Source: Nostoc sp. NIES-3756 (GTDB taxonomy: Bacteria > Cyanobacteriota > Cyanobacteriia > Cyanobacteriales > Nostocaceae). Taken from it: a stretch of 64,000 nucleotides of DNA. The stretch lies in contig NZ_AP017295.1 of the NCBI RefSeq assembly GCF_001548375.1, forward strand, positions 3,196,501 through 3,260,500, written 5' to 3'. How positions within the stretch are numbered: position 1 is the first letter of the stretch; each line of letters starts with the position of its first letter. Both the position numbers and the translations under genes were made by a program. The notes beneath the pieces are model-generated. The model did not search any database. It saw nothing but the letters and a program-made list of their open reading frames with translations, and had not been told where the DNA came from. Below, piece by piece: positions 25,592-36,100 of this stretch.

Positions 25592-28369
25592 ATGCTATTT
25601 AAGCACCATCAACAAAAGCTGCTGAGATGGATTGCATTGTTCCTCGTTGGAACATTTATGCAATTATTGTTTTACATCCCCACACCAGTCTTATCCCAAT
25701 CTAATAGTTGCAATAATATTACTGCCCCGCTTACGCCTGAAGAACAAACTTACGCTCGTGCGGCTTGGCAATATTTTGTCAAAAATTATCAGCCAGCAAC
25801 AGGACTTACAAATTCCACAGGAGGTTATCCTTCGGGTACGCTGTGGGATATGGGTAATTACTTGATGGCGTTAAATGCAGCGCGATCGCTAAATCTCACC
25901 GATCAAGCAGACTTTGATGCACGTCTCAACAAGTTTTTGACAACTTTCAGCAACCTGAAACTGTTTGAGGATGCCTTACCAAATAAAGTATATAATGCAG
26001 CTACCGCACAGATAGTTGATTATGGTAATAATCCGATTGAGCGCGGAATTGGCTGGTCTGCTTTAGATATAGGTCGGATACTAGCGGCGTTTGATGTAAT
26101 TCGCACTTGTCACCCCCAATATAATGATTGGCTCAAAGGAATTGTCGCCAAATGGCAAGTAAAGCGATCGCTCAAAGATGAACAACTTTTTGGTGCTACA
26201 GTTCTTCCAGATAACAAAACATTGCTAGTGCAAGAAGGACGACTCGGCTACGAGGAATATGGCGCTAGAGGTTATCAACTTTGGGGTTTTTCTGCACCAA
26301 AAGCGTTGGCTTTGGAACCATATAAGATGGTTGACATTAACGGTGTACAAATCCCCGTTGATACCCGTGATTTCCAAAGTACCAACGCCAATAATTACGT
26401 TGTTAGTGAGTCTTACATTCTAGATGGGATTGAATTTGGTTTGCAAGGGGAATTAGCAGACTTTGCCGCTAGGGTTTTGGATGTGCAGAAGCGGCGTTAC
26501 GATGCTACAGGTCAGTTGACGGCGGTAACAGAAGATAACATCGACCAAGCACCATATTTTCTCTATAACACTGTTTACGCCAACGGTAACGCCTGGGCAA
26601 CAATTACGGACGAAAACAAACCTTATCCGCAGTTTCGCAGTATTAGTACAAAAGCGGCTTTTGGTTGGCGTTATCTTTTTCCAGAAAATACTTACGCTCA
26701 AAAACTTTTTGATGCAGTCAAGGATCTGCGTAGTCCTAATGATGATGGTTATTATGCTGGCATCTATGAGGAATCAAAGCAACCAAATAAAGCTTTAACT
26801 GGCAATACCAATGGGCTAATTTTGGAGATTTTGTACTACAAAGCTAGGGGAAATCACCCTTTAATTGCCTCTAGTTCTACCAATACACCAACTAAACCGC
26901 CTAGTAACAATACTTCTGCTGCGACACCTGCAACACCACCAACTTCTACCACTTCCACTAAAACCCCTACGGATACTGCTGGCGTTGTTGAGGTGGCGGT
27001 TACACCCATTCCCCCAGTTGGGAGTCCAGATTCATCTTCTAACCTCAAACTAACTCGACCTCTGACAGTAGTTGAACGACGTTATGCAGAAGCAGCATGG
27101 AGGTATTTTCAAGCAAATTATCATTCCAAGAGTGGGCTGATAGACGATCGCAGTGACTTTAAAGGCGCTACCCTATGGGGATTGGGGGATTATTTAGCCG
27201 CATTACACGCCGCGCGATCGCTTGATATTATTTCTGCTAAACAATTCGATGAACGCACCCGCCATCTGTTAGCGGCTTTAGGAAAACTACCGTTATTTGC
27301 AGGGGAATTACCAAATCGGGGTTATGATACCCGCTCTCTCCAAGCAATAGATTATGGTGGAAATCCTGTATCCCAAGGTAATGGTTGGTCAGCGCTAGAT
27401 TTAGGTAGGATGTTGGCAGCGTTGTATAACCTAAAAAGCTATCATCCAGAGTACACCAAAGCAGTTGATCAAATTGTCTTAGATTGGTCATATCTGCGCT
27501 TAGTGCGGGATGGGATTTTATCTAGTGCGACTATCACGAAAGATAAGGAAGGGCGTATTCTTACCCGCGTTAACCCAGAAACTCGCTTGGGTTATGAAGA
27601 ATATGCCGCGCGTGCTTTTCAATTATGGGGTTTTGATGTTGAGGGTTCGGCTGTTGGGGGTGAATATCAAACTGCGTTAGTAGAAGGGGTGAAAGTTCCT
27701 ATTCAGCGTCAGCGAAGTGATACCAATTCCCAGGTTAATCAATATACAGTCAGCAATCCTTTCTTAGTTTATGCTTTGGAATTTGGTTTAGATCCAAAAA
27801 TGCGATCGCTCTTTGAACCAGTTTTCCAAGCACAAGCCGAGCGTTATCGCCGTACCGGAACTCTGACAGCCTCAGCCACTACCCTCATAGACCGCAAACC
27901 CTACACCGTCCACAGCGCCATTACTGGCAAAGGTGAGCCTTGGATAGCTTTAGGCGATGATGGGCAAGCTGTACCTAAAGCGCGAATGGTAAGTACAGCA
28001 GTAGCTTTTGCTTATCATGCGCTACTTCCAGAGAATCAATACAGTCAGAAGTTATTCCCAGCCACAACTGATTTATATAACCCACTGACAGGCTTTTATG
28101 AAGGCTTTTACGAAACCACAGGTAAAACAGCAATTGGTTTCACAGGCAGCACCAACAGCATGATATTACAATCGTTGCTATATACAGTCATGAATCACCA
28201 ACCCTTAATTCGTCCGACTGCGATGAAATCACCTTGGTGGGTAACTGTGGCACAAGGAAATTCTGGTCGTGGTTTACCCAGAAGTTCTGAGTCAACAGCT
28301 AGGTTAATTACTGATAGTAATGGAAGTTACTGGATTTCTAGTAGCGAAAACCTGAGAGTGTCAAAATAG
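25592..28369 (+). CDS. Exported protein with two tandem DUF3131 domains
   Basis: About 925 residues. The ATG at 25592 gives a good signal peptide (LLRWIALFLVGTFMQLL.., ending P-V-L-S-Q); an in-frame GTG lies at 25556. Two DUF3131 domains (about 40-425 and 490-875) repeat the same landmarks (TLWDMGNYL/TLWGLGDYL, LPNKVYN/LPNRGYD, GWSALDIGRIL/GWSALDLGRML, EGRLGYEEYGARG/ETRLGYEEYAARA). A Pro/Thr/Ser-rich linker (about 430-480) joins them. The protein should act in the periplasm or at the surface, probably in handling a beta-glucan-like polymer made by the glycosyltransferase 350 bp downstream; the polymer is inference. Confidence 0.82.
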   Translation: MLFKHHQQKLLRWIALFLVGTFMQLLFYIPTPVLSQSNSCNNITAPLTPEEQTYARAAWQYFVKNYQPATGLTNSTGGYPSGTLWDMGNYLMALNAARSLNLTDQADFDARLNKFLTTFSNLKLFEDALPNKVYNAATAQIVDYGNNPIERGIGWSALDIGRILAAFDVIRTCHPQYNDWLKGIVAKWQVKRSLKDEQLFGATVLPDNKTLLVQEGRLGYEEYGARGYQLWGFSAPKALALEPYKMVDINGVQIPVDTRDFQSTNANNYVVSESYILDGIEFGLQGELADFAARVLDVQKRRYDATGQLTAVTEDNIDQAPYFLYNTVYANGNAWATITDENKPYPQFRSISTKAAFGWRYLFPENTYAQKLFDAVKDLRSPNDDGYYAGIYEESKQPNKALTGNTNGLILEILYYKARGNHPLIASSSTNTPTKPPSNNTSAATPATPPTSTTSTKTPTDTAGVVEVAVTPIPPVGSPDSSSNLKLTRPLTVVERRYAEAAWRYFQANYHSKSGLIDDRSDFKGATLWGLGDYLAALHAARSLDIISAKQFDERTRHLLAALGKLPLFAGELPNRGYDTRSLQAIDYGGNPVSQGNGWSALDLGRMLAALYNLKSYHPEYTKAVDQIVLDWSYLRLVRDGILSSATITKDKEGRILTRVNPETRLGYEEYAARAFQLWGFDVEGSAVGGEYQTALVEGVKVPIQRQRSDTNSQVNQYTVSNPFLVYALEFGLDPKMRSLFEPVFQAQAERYRRTGTLTASATTLIDRKPYTVHSAITGKGEPWIALGDDGQAVPKARMVSTAVAFAYHALLPENQYSQKLFPATTDLYNPLTGFYEGFYETTGKTAIGFTGSTNSMILQSLLYTVMNHQPLIRPTAMKSPWWVTVAQGNSGRGLPRSSESTARLITDSNGSYWISSSENLRVSK

Positions 28370-28427
28370 CAGGACTTTCACTGTTTGGGTTGTTAGTTAT
28401 TAATTGAACTAGGGAATACTGAATTTT

Positions 28428-28660
28428 AACGTGAGTTCGACAGATTGAAAAAACCCCTCTCCATAGCGCAAAGCACTTCTCGTAGAGTACCTCTACCCTG
28501 CAAGGAGGAGCCACTGCGTTGTAGCAAGTGGCGTTAGAGGCTTTAAGACCTTAATTTTTCGTTGATATCTCATACTCTATACTCCCCTCTCCCTTGAAAA
28601 GTCTGAGCGCCGACTTCCGGCGCTCAGACTTTTCAAGGGAGAGGGGTTGGGGGAGAGGTC
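28428..28660. repeat. Variant copy 4 of the outer miniature element, without the inner element
   Basis: It begins with AACGTGAGTTCGA (28428-28440) and follows copy 2 closely through the CCCCTCTCCATAGCGCAAAG region. The hairpin loop that is invaded elsewhere holds instead a short GCCACT..AGTGGC palindrome (near 28509-28532). The right terminal repeat is missing. It carries the 29-bp hairpin at 28584-28646 where the other copies have a CCCTTCCC hairpin. Confidence 0.7.
28584..28646. repeat. Perfect 29-bp hairpin
   Basis: Arms 28584-28612 and 28618-28646 are perfectly complementary with a five-base loop ACTTC. The core GTCTGAGCGCCG..CGGCGCTCAGAC resembles the TTCTGAGCGGAGG hairpin at 49258, so it belongs to a dispersed palindrome family. 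It would form a very stable structure in the transcript leader of the downstream glycosyltransferase gene. Confidence 0.85.
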
Positions 28661-28720
28661 AAAAACCAATAGTGTTAGGAAGTAATAAATAGTATCTGTA
28701 AATTTATTTTTGGTTATACA

Positions 28721-30706
28721 ATGACATCTATATCTATTGATAATTCCACAAATTTTTCTGGCAATAGCCGTTCTACCTTAAAAAAAAGAACACTGTTATT
28801 TCGCTATCTAGCCGAAATCAATCTAATTTTTGGTCTTTGGTATTTACAGTGGCGGATTACTCATTCGATCAATTTTGATGTACCGTGGCTTTCAATTCCA
28901 TTATTGTTAGCAGAAATCTACAGCTATTTCGGTGGTGTAATGTTTGTCATTGGCTTGTGGCGGCCTTTAGTTCGACACATTAAGTCACTTGATCAGATGA
29001 CTCCACCCTTGCCTAAATCCGACTGGCCTAGTGTAGATGTATTTATTACTTGTTACAATGAGCCACCAGAAATTGTAGAACAAACTGCTCAGGCGGCTTT
29101 AGCAATAGATTATCCTCCCAGCAAATTGCGTGTTTATGTGCTAGATGATGGTAACTCGGCTGCTATGCGAACCATGACAGAACAGTTATGTATTGCAGAT
29201 TTACAGTCACCACTACTACAACAAGAAGCAAATCGCATAGATGCAGAACGCTCTTGTTTAGTAGAGCGTCTGCAACAATTAGAAAATCTAACATCTAATA
29301 CTCAAGCTGCTGAACAGTGGTTACAAGAATCAGAACAAGTTGATAATTGGGAAGACAAGACTGTCGGCTCAATTATGCAAAGTTTGCGACAGTTGATTCT
29401 TTGGCTACCTCCCACTCATCAAAGCATTGCTGAACGCCTCAAAACTGAAAAACAAGCTTTAGAAGCAGCTATTGCTCAAAAAGAACTAGAATTAGTCGAA
29501 CTGGCTCGCTTCCGCTACATTGCTCGGCCAAAACCTGCTGGCGTACCTCACCATGCTAAAGCAGGCAATCTCAATTATGCGATTTTCTCTGGAGAAACTG
29601 CTGGAGAATTTATTTTAACTTTAGATGCAGACCATATACCCAAACCACAATTTCTTAAGCGAGTGTTGCCATATTTTTACACCTACAATCTTTTCACAGG
29701 TAAATATGAGCAAAATCGCATCGCTTTTGTACAAACACCTCAAGATTTTTATAACATTCCTACGGGCGATCCCTTTGGACATCGAGCAAGTTTATTCTAT
29801 GGGCCACTGCAACAAGGCAAAGATGGCATGAATGCCGCTTTTTATACAGGAACCAATGCCATTCTGCGCCGGGAAGCATTGATTAATGTTGGGCTACAAT
29901 ATTTTGCTGATGATTTTGCCAAAGATGAAAAACGGTTAGATGAATTTCAGTTAGTAGGTGGTGTATCTAGCAACAGTATTACAGAAGATATGAATACAGC
30001 CATGCGTCTACATGGTGCTGGTTGGAAATCTGTTTATCACAATGAGCTTTTGGCGGAAGGGTTAGCACCAGATGATCTCAGTTCTACTTTGAAACAGCGT
30101 TTACGTTGGGCGCAAGGAACTATCCAAGTGCTACTGAGAGAGAACCCCCTTACAAAACCAGGGCTAACATTTTGGCAACGTCTGCAATATTTTAAGACGA
30201 TGTATAGCTATTTTTCTGGTTTTGCAACTCTAATTTTTATTGCTTGCCCCATTATTTATTTTTTCACAGAACTTGTTCCCGTTAAAAGCTATGGTGCGGA
30301 TTTTGTTCTACACTTCTTCCCAGCTTTTATTATCAATCGTTTGACATTTTTAGCCGCAACTTGGGGTATTCCTGCTCGTGAAGTTTGGCGCTCAGAACAA
30401 TATGCAATCGCTCTATTTCCGTTATTAATCCAAGCTGTTTGGAGTGTCTTTACAGGACAAAAAATTAATTTTCAAGTCACCCCCAAGCAGAGGCAATCAG
30501 GTATCTATCTCCGGTTGGTTTGGCCACAATTACTTGTATTTATCTTAACTATCTTAGGCATACTTTGGAGTATTTATCGTTTTGCTACCGGACAGCTTAA
30601 CAATCCTTGGGTTCACTTACTTAATAGTATGTGGGCTATTTATAATTTGCTGCTTTTATGGGTGATTATACGTGCATCTTTTTGGCAACCTGCAAAAGAA
30701 CAATAA
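28721..30706 (+). CDS. Cellulose-synthase-like (BcsA-type) membrane glycosyltransferase
   Basis: A 661-residue processive family 2 glycosyltransferase. Membrane helices lie near 28-80 and from about 490 to the end. The catalytic set is DDG (142-144), D-A-D (302-304), T-E-D (421-423) and Q-R-L-R-W (459-463). HAKAGNLNYA, QTPQDFYN and an F-Q-V-T-P-K motif are also typical of cellulose synthases. There is no visible C-terminal PilZ domain, so c-di-GMP control of the BcsA type is not expected. An insertion of about 105 charged, coiled-coil-like residues (155-262) separates DDG from HAKAGN. The polymer is probably a beta-glucan. Confidence 0.88.
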   Translation: MTSISIDNSTNFSGNSRSTLKKRTLLFRYLAEINLIFGLWYLQWRITHSINFDVPWLSIPLLLAEIYSYFGGVMFVIGLWRPLVRHIKSLDQMTPPLPKSDWPSVDVFITCYNEPPEIVEQTAQAALAIDYPPSKLRVYVLDDGNSAAMRTMTEQLCIADLQSPLLQQEANRIDAERSCLVERLQQLENLTSNTQAAEQWLQESEQVDNWEDKTVGSIMQSLRQLILWLPPTHQSIAERLKTEKQALEAAIAQKELELVELARFRYIARPKPAGVPHHAKAGNLNYAIFSGETAGEFILTLDADHIPKPQFLKRVLPYFYTYNLFTGKYEQNRIAFVQTPQDFYNIPTGDPFGHRASLFYGPLQQGKDGMNAAFYTGTNAILRREALINVGLQYFADDFAKDEKRLDEFQLVGGVSSNSITEDMNTAMRLHGAGWKSVYHNELLAEGLAPDDLSSTLKQRLRWAQGTIQVLLRENPLTKPGLTFWQRLQYFKTMYSYFSGFATLIFIACPIIYFFTELVPVKSYGADFVLHFFPAFIINRLTFLAATWGIPAREVWRSEQYAIALFPLLIQAVWSVFTGQKINFQVTPKQRQSGIYLRLVWPQLLVFILTILGILWSIYRFATGQLNNPWVHLLNSMWAIYNLLLLWVIIRASFWQPAKEQ

Positions 30707-30924
30707 AAGCAAAGTAAAATTATTTACTTTTAGTTGTTGTTTTGAAAAATTGAAAATTGCTGAATAATGAGTAAATGCTAGTTTTTTTAATGCTTTATCA
30801 AACAGTAAAGATTATTTAGAAAATCAAATTTAATTAATTTAATTTCTTCAATTAGCTGCTTGCCGTTCCCAGATATGAATGCCAAAATAGTAAAGTCAAG
30901 CTTTTAAAAGTTGGTGAACAAAAT

Positions 30925-31254
30925 ATGAATATGTCTGTCAAAGTAATTGAACCATCAGGAATTTTAGATGGTATTAGAGGTAATCAATTGCGCCGCGAAG
31001 TTAGCGATATTTTAAATAGTGGTACAGAAATTTTGTTGATTGATATGAAAGAGGTTAAGTTTATAGACAGTTCTGGTTTAGGTTCTTTAGTAGCGGCAAT
31101 GCAAATAGTACGTAATGCTAATGCTAAACTTTTCGTCTGCTCTATTAATGACCAAGTTAGGATGTTATTTGAGCTTACTAAAATGGATAAAATTTTCCAA
31201 ACATTTGTAGATCAAGATGATTTTAATAATCAACTTTTGACTACAAAAGAATAA
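30925..31254 (+). CDS. STAS-domain anti-sigma-factor antagonist
   Basis: A 109-residue STAS protein of the SpoIIAA/RsbV type. The phosphorylatable site is F-I-D-S-S-G-L-G (47-54, Ser49/Ser50). In its dephosphorylated form it should bind an RsbW-like kinase; phosphorylation by that kinase would release it. The PP2C phosphatase (31276, convergent) and the RsbW-like protein (32600) complete the switch, so the three form a local partner-switching module. Confidence 0.9.
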   Translation: MNMSVKVIEPSGILDGIRGNQLRREVSDILNSGTEILLIDMKEVKFIDSSGLGSLVAAMQIVRNANAKLFVCSINDQVRMLFELTKMDKIFQTFVDQDDFNNQLLTTKE

Positions 31255-31275
31255 GTTGATATTTTAAAAGTTTCT

Positions 31276-32466
31276 TTAACTAAAGAAAACTTTTAAAAGA
31301 GAAAAGTCATCCTCCAATTTTTCTACGTCATTTAATGACATAATATATTCTAGAACTTGTTTAAGATAACAGTTATTGACATTGCTATATTCGATTAGTA
31401 AATCAATAAAAGCATTAAATCCCCATGCCCTACCGTCTGCCTGGTTAATTTCATAAGCTCCATCACTAAAGATGTATAAAGTACTATTTTCTTTGACCTC
31501 AAATACAGCATCTTCAAAGTGAACATCAGGGAAAAAGCCTATTGGCAAATTTAAAGAGCTTAGTTTTGTTACTTGATGGGTAGTAGTTGATGTGCTGGAA
31601 AGGAGTAAAGCTGGAGGATGTCCGGCGTTGGCGTAAACAAGTTGACGTTTGAAGCGGTGGTAAACTCCATACCAAATTGTGAAGTATTTATCACCGTGGT
31701 CTTTCATTTGAAAAGTATGATTGAGGGCTTTGAGAACTTCGCTAGGTTGGTAAAAGTTAGTGTTAGTTAGAGATTGCGATCGCAAAATATTCAATACAGA
31801 TACAGATAATAAGGCAGAACCTACGCCATGTCCTGATACATCTAACAAATAAATTACTAAATGCTCATCATCAAGCCAGTAGTAATCAAAACAATCACCC
31901 CCTAACTGATCTGAGGGTACAAATAGGGCTTCTGTTGTTACTGCTCCTTGAAGTGGCGAAGGTAAGAGCGATCTTACATAATCAGCCGCCTCAGCTAATT
32001 CTGTCTCTAAAATGTGCTTTTGGGTTTGTAAATCCTGGTTGAGTATTTCTAAAGCCTGTTTTTGGCTTTGTAAGTCTTGATTTAATTGATATAACCTTAG
32101 TCCTGCTCTTACCCGTGCTTTTAATTCGCTCATTTCTATGGGCTTAGAGATAAACTCATCTGCTCCAGCATCTAATCCTCTGACTCTATCTTCTTCTTCT
32201 CCTGGAGCCGCGCCTTTAGCCGTCAACAGAATAAAAAAAGTGGTGGCTAGTTCTGGGTCTGCTTTAATTTGCCGACATACTTCTAAACCATCTAACTGTG
32301 ACATCATCCAATCACAAATAATTAAAGCCGGATGCAATAATTGTGCTTTGGCAATTCCTTCCTCTCCATTACTAGCAACAGTAGTTTCATAACCCTGTTT
32401 CTGCAACGTTCTATTTAATGCTGCTCTGACAATTGGGTCATCATCAATAATTAGAATTTTTAGCAT
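31276..32466 (-). CDS. Response regulator with PP2C (RsbU/SpoIIE-type) phosphatase output
   Basis: A 396-residue two-domain protein. The receiver domain (1-120) has D-D-D (8-10) and phosphoacceptor Asp52 in CDWMMSQLDG. A coiled coil (about 125-165) leads to a PP2C-like phosphatase (about 175-396) with metal-binding stretches GGDCFDYYWL, LLDVSGHGVGSALLS, YANAGHPPALL and IFSDGAYEI. It should dephosphorylate a STAS protein, most likely the one at 30925, when its receiver is activated. It is divergent from the RsbW-like gene with 133 bp between them. Confidence 0.93.
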   Translation of the reverse strand: MLKILIIDDDPIVRAALNRTLQKQGYETTVASNGEEGIAKAQLLHPALIICDWMMSQLDGLEVCRQIKADPELATTFFILLTAKGAAPGEEEDRVRGLDAGADEFISKPIEMSELKARVRAGLRLYQLNQDLQSQKQALEILNQDLQTQKHILETELAEAADYVRSLLPSPLQGAVTTEALFVPSDQLGGDCFDYYWLDDEHLVIYLLDVSGHGVGSALLSVSVLNILRSQSLTNTNFYQPSEVLKALNHTFQMKDHGDKYFTIWYGVYHRFKRQLVYANAGHPPALLLSSTSTTTHQVTKLSSLNLPIGFFPDVHFEDAVFEVKENSTLYIFSDGAYEINQADGRAWGFNAFIDLLIEYSNVNNCYLKQVLEYIMSLNDVEKLEDDFSLLKVFFS

Positions 32467-32599
32467 AAACTAGGAAAAATCAAATATCATCATAATTGAA
32501 TATTTTCTTAATTTTAAACTACATATATTTTTGAGATAAATGTATAGTATATATACGTAAATTAAATTAAAAAACTTCAATTATGATGAAAATAAATCT

Positions 32600-33031
32600 T
32601 TGAATACTTACCCAGTGGATCATAAAATATCTTTAACAATCAATACAGATATTACAGCTTTATCTTACCTGCTGTCTTGGTTTGAGCAACTCAATCAACA
32701 ATCTGTAATTAAACAAGAAGTTTGGTGGCAATGTCAAACCTTACTCATAGAAGGTTTTACTAACATTGTTGAACACGCCCACAAAGGTCTATCACCAGAA
32801 ACTCCTATTAATATAGAAGCTTTTCGTTCTGAGAAATCTATACAAATAAGTATATTTTCTCAGGGTGAACCTTTTGATTTAGAACATTACTTACAAGAAG
32901 TATCGGAGTTTGAAGATAATCATCAAGAGCGTGGACGTGGCTTGAAAATAATGTCAATAATGGCTGATAAATTAAGTTATGAACAGATAGCGGAAAATTG
33001 CTATCGGTTGTCTATAAATAAAAATTATTGA
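32600..33031 (+). CDS. RsbW/SpoIIAB-type anti-sigma serine kinase
   Basis: A 143-residue GHKL-type ATPase. The N-box is LIEGFTNIVEHAHKG and the G-box region is ERGRGLKIMSIMADKL. This is the compact kinase of partner-switching systems that phosphorylates STAS antagonists. The only in-frame start before the domain is TTG at 32600; an upstream ATG runs into a stop after six codons. Co-location with STAS and PP2C genes supports the role. Whether it binds a sigma factor or another target is unknown. Confidence 0.85.
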   Translation: MNTYPVDHKISLTINTDITALSYLLSWFEQLNQQSVIKQEVWWQCQTLLIEGFTNIVEHAHKGLSPETPINIEAFRSEKSIQISIFSQGEPFDLEHYLQEVSEFEDNHQERGRGLKIMSIMADKLSYEQIAENCYRLSINKNY

Positions 33032-33166
33032 AAATAATTTATTCCTATTTGCAATTCATAAATAAGTTGATAACTTCAGGTATTCATATATAAAAGCGAA
33101 ATATTCAAATCATATACATACATACATACTCATCATAGCGATTTTTACTATAGATAAATATCAAAA

Positions 33167-36100
33167 ATGACAGCACCATTACCTGATAACGAAGCACAGA
33201 GAATTGAGGCACTTTTAGAATATAAAATTCTTGATACGCCCTCGGAAGCAACATTTGATGATCTTACACGTTTAGCATCATATATTTGTGGAACTCCTAT
33301 TGCTTTGGTCAGTTTAGTTGATCAAAATCGTCAATGGTTTAAATCCAAAGTTGGACTAGATGCACTAGAAACACCAAGAGATATTGCATTTTGCGCCCAT
33401 GCCATTCTTCAATCTGATGTCTTTACTGTACCTGACGCTACAGCCGACGAAAGATTTGCCACAAATCCATTAGTTACATCTGACCCTAATATTCGTTTTT
33501 ATGCTGGTGTACCTCTAACTAATCCTGAAGGCTATGCTTTGGGGACACTTTGTGTTATTGACTACGTACCTAGAAATCTAACTCCACAACAGGTTGAAGC
33601 TTTAAAAATTATAGGTCGCCAAGTTATTAAACAAATGGAACTGCGGCGCAACTTAGCAAATTTAGTATTGGTAACTAATAGACGCAAACAAATAGAAAAA
33701 ATCCGTAAGAATTTCTTTCAAAGGGTTGCTGGTGGTTTTGGATTAGCATCGGTAATTTTGGTACTTATTGGCTTAGTTCATTATCAAAATACAATCGTTT
33801 TAATTAATAGTAGTAACCAAGTAAAAAAAACGCAAGAGACAATAAATACTTTAGAAAGATTTATGTCTCAAATAAAAGATGCTGAAACTGGGCAACGTGG
33901 TTATATCCTGACTGGACAAGAGCGTTATCTTCAACCGTATCAGGAAGCAGTTACAGAATTAGAACCAGAAATTGAAAAACTGAGAAATTTAATATCCGAT
34001 AAATCTCAACATCAAAATTTGGATGTACTAAAAGCTTTAGTCGTAGCAAAGCTTAATGAACTCAAGCACACTATTGAGTTACGTCAGCATCAAGGATTTG
34101 ATGCAGCATTGGAAGTTATCCTGACAAATCAGGGAAAGAACCTTATGAATGATATTCGTAAGGTTGTTTATGATATGGAACAAAAAGAACAAGCGCGACT
34201 ACAACACCAAGCACAGATTGTCAAAGATAGTGCATATAAGACAATTTGGCAAATAGCGATCGCCATTGGTTCAAGTTTTTTGATTCTGGCTATAATTTAC
34301 TATTTAATTTATCGTGAGTTCACCCAGCGAAAGGCTGTAGAAGATACACTTCATGAAGAACGGAATTTTATTTCAGCAGTTTTAGATACAGTTAGTGCAT
34401 TAGTATTAGTTATTAACTCAAAAGGTCAAATTGTTCGTTTCAATCAAGCTTGTGAGCAAGTAACTGGTTACTCATTCGATGAAGTTAGGGATAGATATTT
34501 CTGGAATTTATTTTTAATTCCTGAAGAAATAGCGCCAGTCAAAGCAGTTTTTGAGCAGTTAAGGGTTGGTCATATTACTCCAGACTCTCACAACTATGAA
34601 AACTATTGGAGAACTAAAGATGGTAGCCTGCGCCTGATTTCCTGGTCAAATACAATTCTTCAAGACTACGACGGCTCAGTAGAATACATCATTGGTACAG
34701 GCCTTGATATTACAGAGCGCAAGCGTGCAGAACAACACCTAACCGCACAATACGTAATCACCCGTATTTTAGCAGAGTCTCCTTCAGTCGCCGAGGCTAC
34801 TCCCCAGATTCTGCAAGCAATTTGCCAGAGTTTGGGATGGGATGTAAGTGAAATGTGGCTAGTAAATCAGCATACAAATACACTTACTTTTTCTGAGATG
34901 TGGCATCAACCATCTTTGGATATAAAAGAGTTCAAAGCATTAACTCAGAACATCACATTTGCCCCAGAGATGGGATTACCTGGTCGAGTTTGGAGCAGTA
35001 ATGAACCTATTTGGCTAGTTGATGTTGGCAGAGATGCCAGTTTTTTGCGCAGTGAGATTGTGGCACAAATTGGGCTGCATGGTGCTTTTGGTTTTCCGAT
35101 CCAAAATGGGCAGCAGGTTTTGGGCGTAATTACTTGCTTTAGCCACAAAATTCAGCAATACGACCAAGATTTAGCAAAAATTATCAACTCCATTGGCCAA
35201 CAGGTGGGTCAATTTATTCAACGTAAACACTCAGAAGAAGAACTAGAACTTGCTCGTAGTCAAGCAGAGTTAGCGTCTCAAGCTAAAAGTGCTTTTTTAG
35301 CTAATATGAGTCATGAAATTCGGACTCCTATGAATGCTGTCTTAGGGATGACTGGTCTGATGTTAGAAACTTCTCTCGACCAGGAGCAACAGGATTTTAT
35401 GGAGACAATTCGCATTAGTGGCGAGGCGCTTTTAAGCCTAATTAACGAAATTTTGGATTTGTCCAAACTTGAATCAGGAGAAATGGTTTTAGAAAATCTC
35501 AACTTTGATGTATCTATTTGTGTAGAAGAAGTGTTGGATTTATTAGCTCCTCAAGCTCATAGAAAAGGTTTAGAAATTGCTGCTTTGATTGATCATAATG
35601 TTCCTAACCACCTACAAGGAGATGTGGGTCGCCTGCGACAAATTTTAATGAACTTAATTGGTAACGCTATTAAATTTACTAGCACAGGAGAGGTAATAGT
35701 ACGAGCAGAACTGCAAGCGCAGACTGCCACTACAGCTAATATTTACTTTACGGTTACAGATACTGGTCTTGGTATTACCGAAGAAAACAAATGCAAATTG
35801 TTTACCCCATTTACTCAAGTCGATACTTCTACTACTCGTAAGTATGGTGGTACTGGTTTAGGATTAGCTATCTGTAAGCAATTAGTAATTTTAATGGGAG
35901 GAGAAATAGGAGTAAAAAGTCAGTTAGAACAAGGCTCTAAATTTTGGTTTGAGATTCCTTTTACTAAGCAACAAGAGCCTATTACTAATATTTATGAATA
36001 CCCAATACTGAGCGATCGCTACTTATTAGTGGTTGATGATAATGCAACTAATCGCAAGATTATATATCATCAAGCGAGCCGATGGGGAATGCAAATAGAT

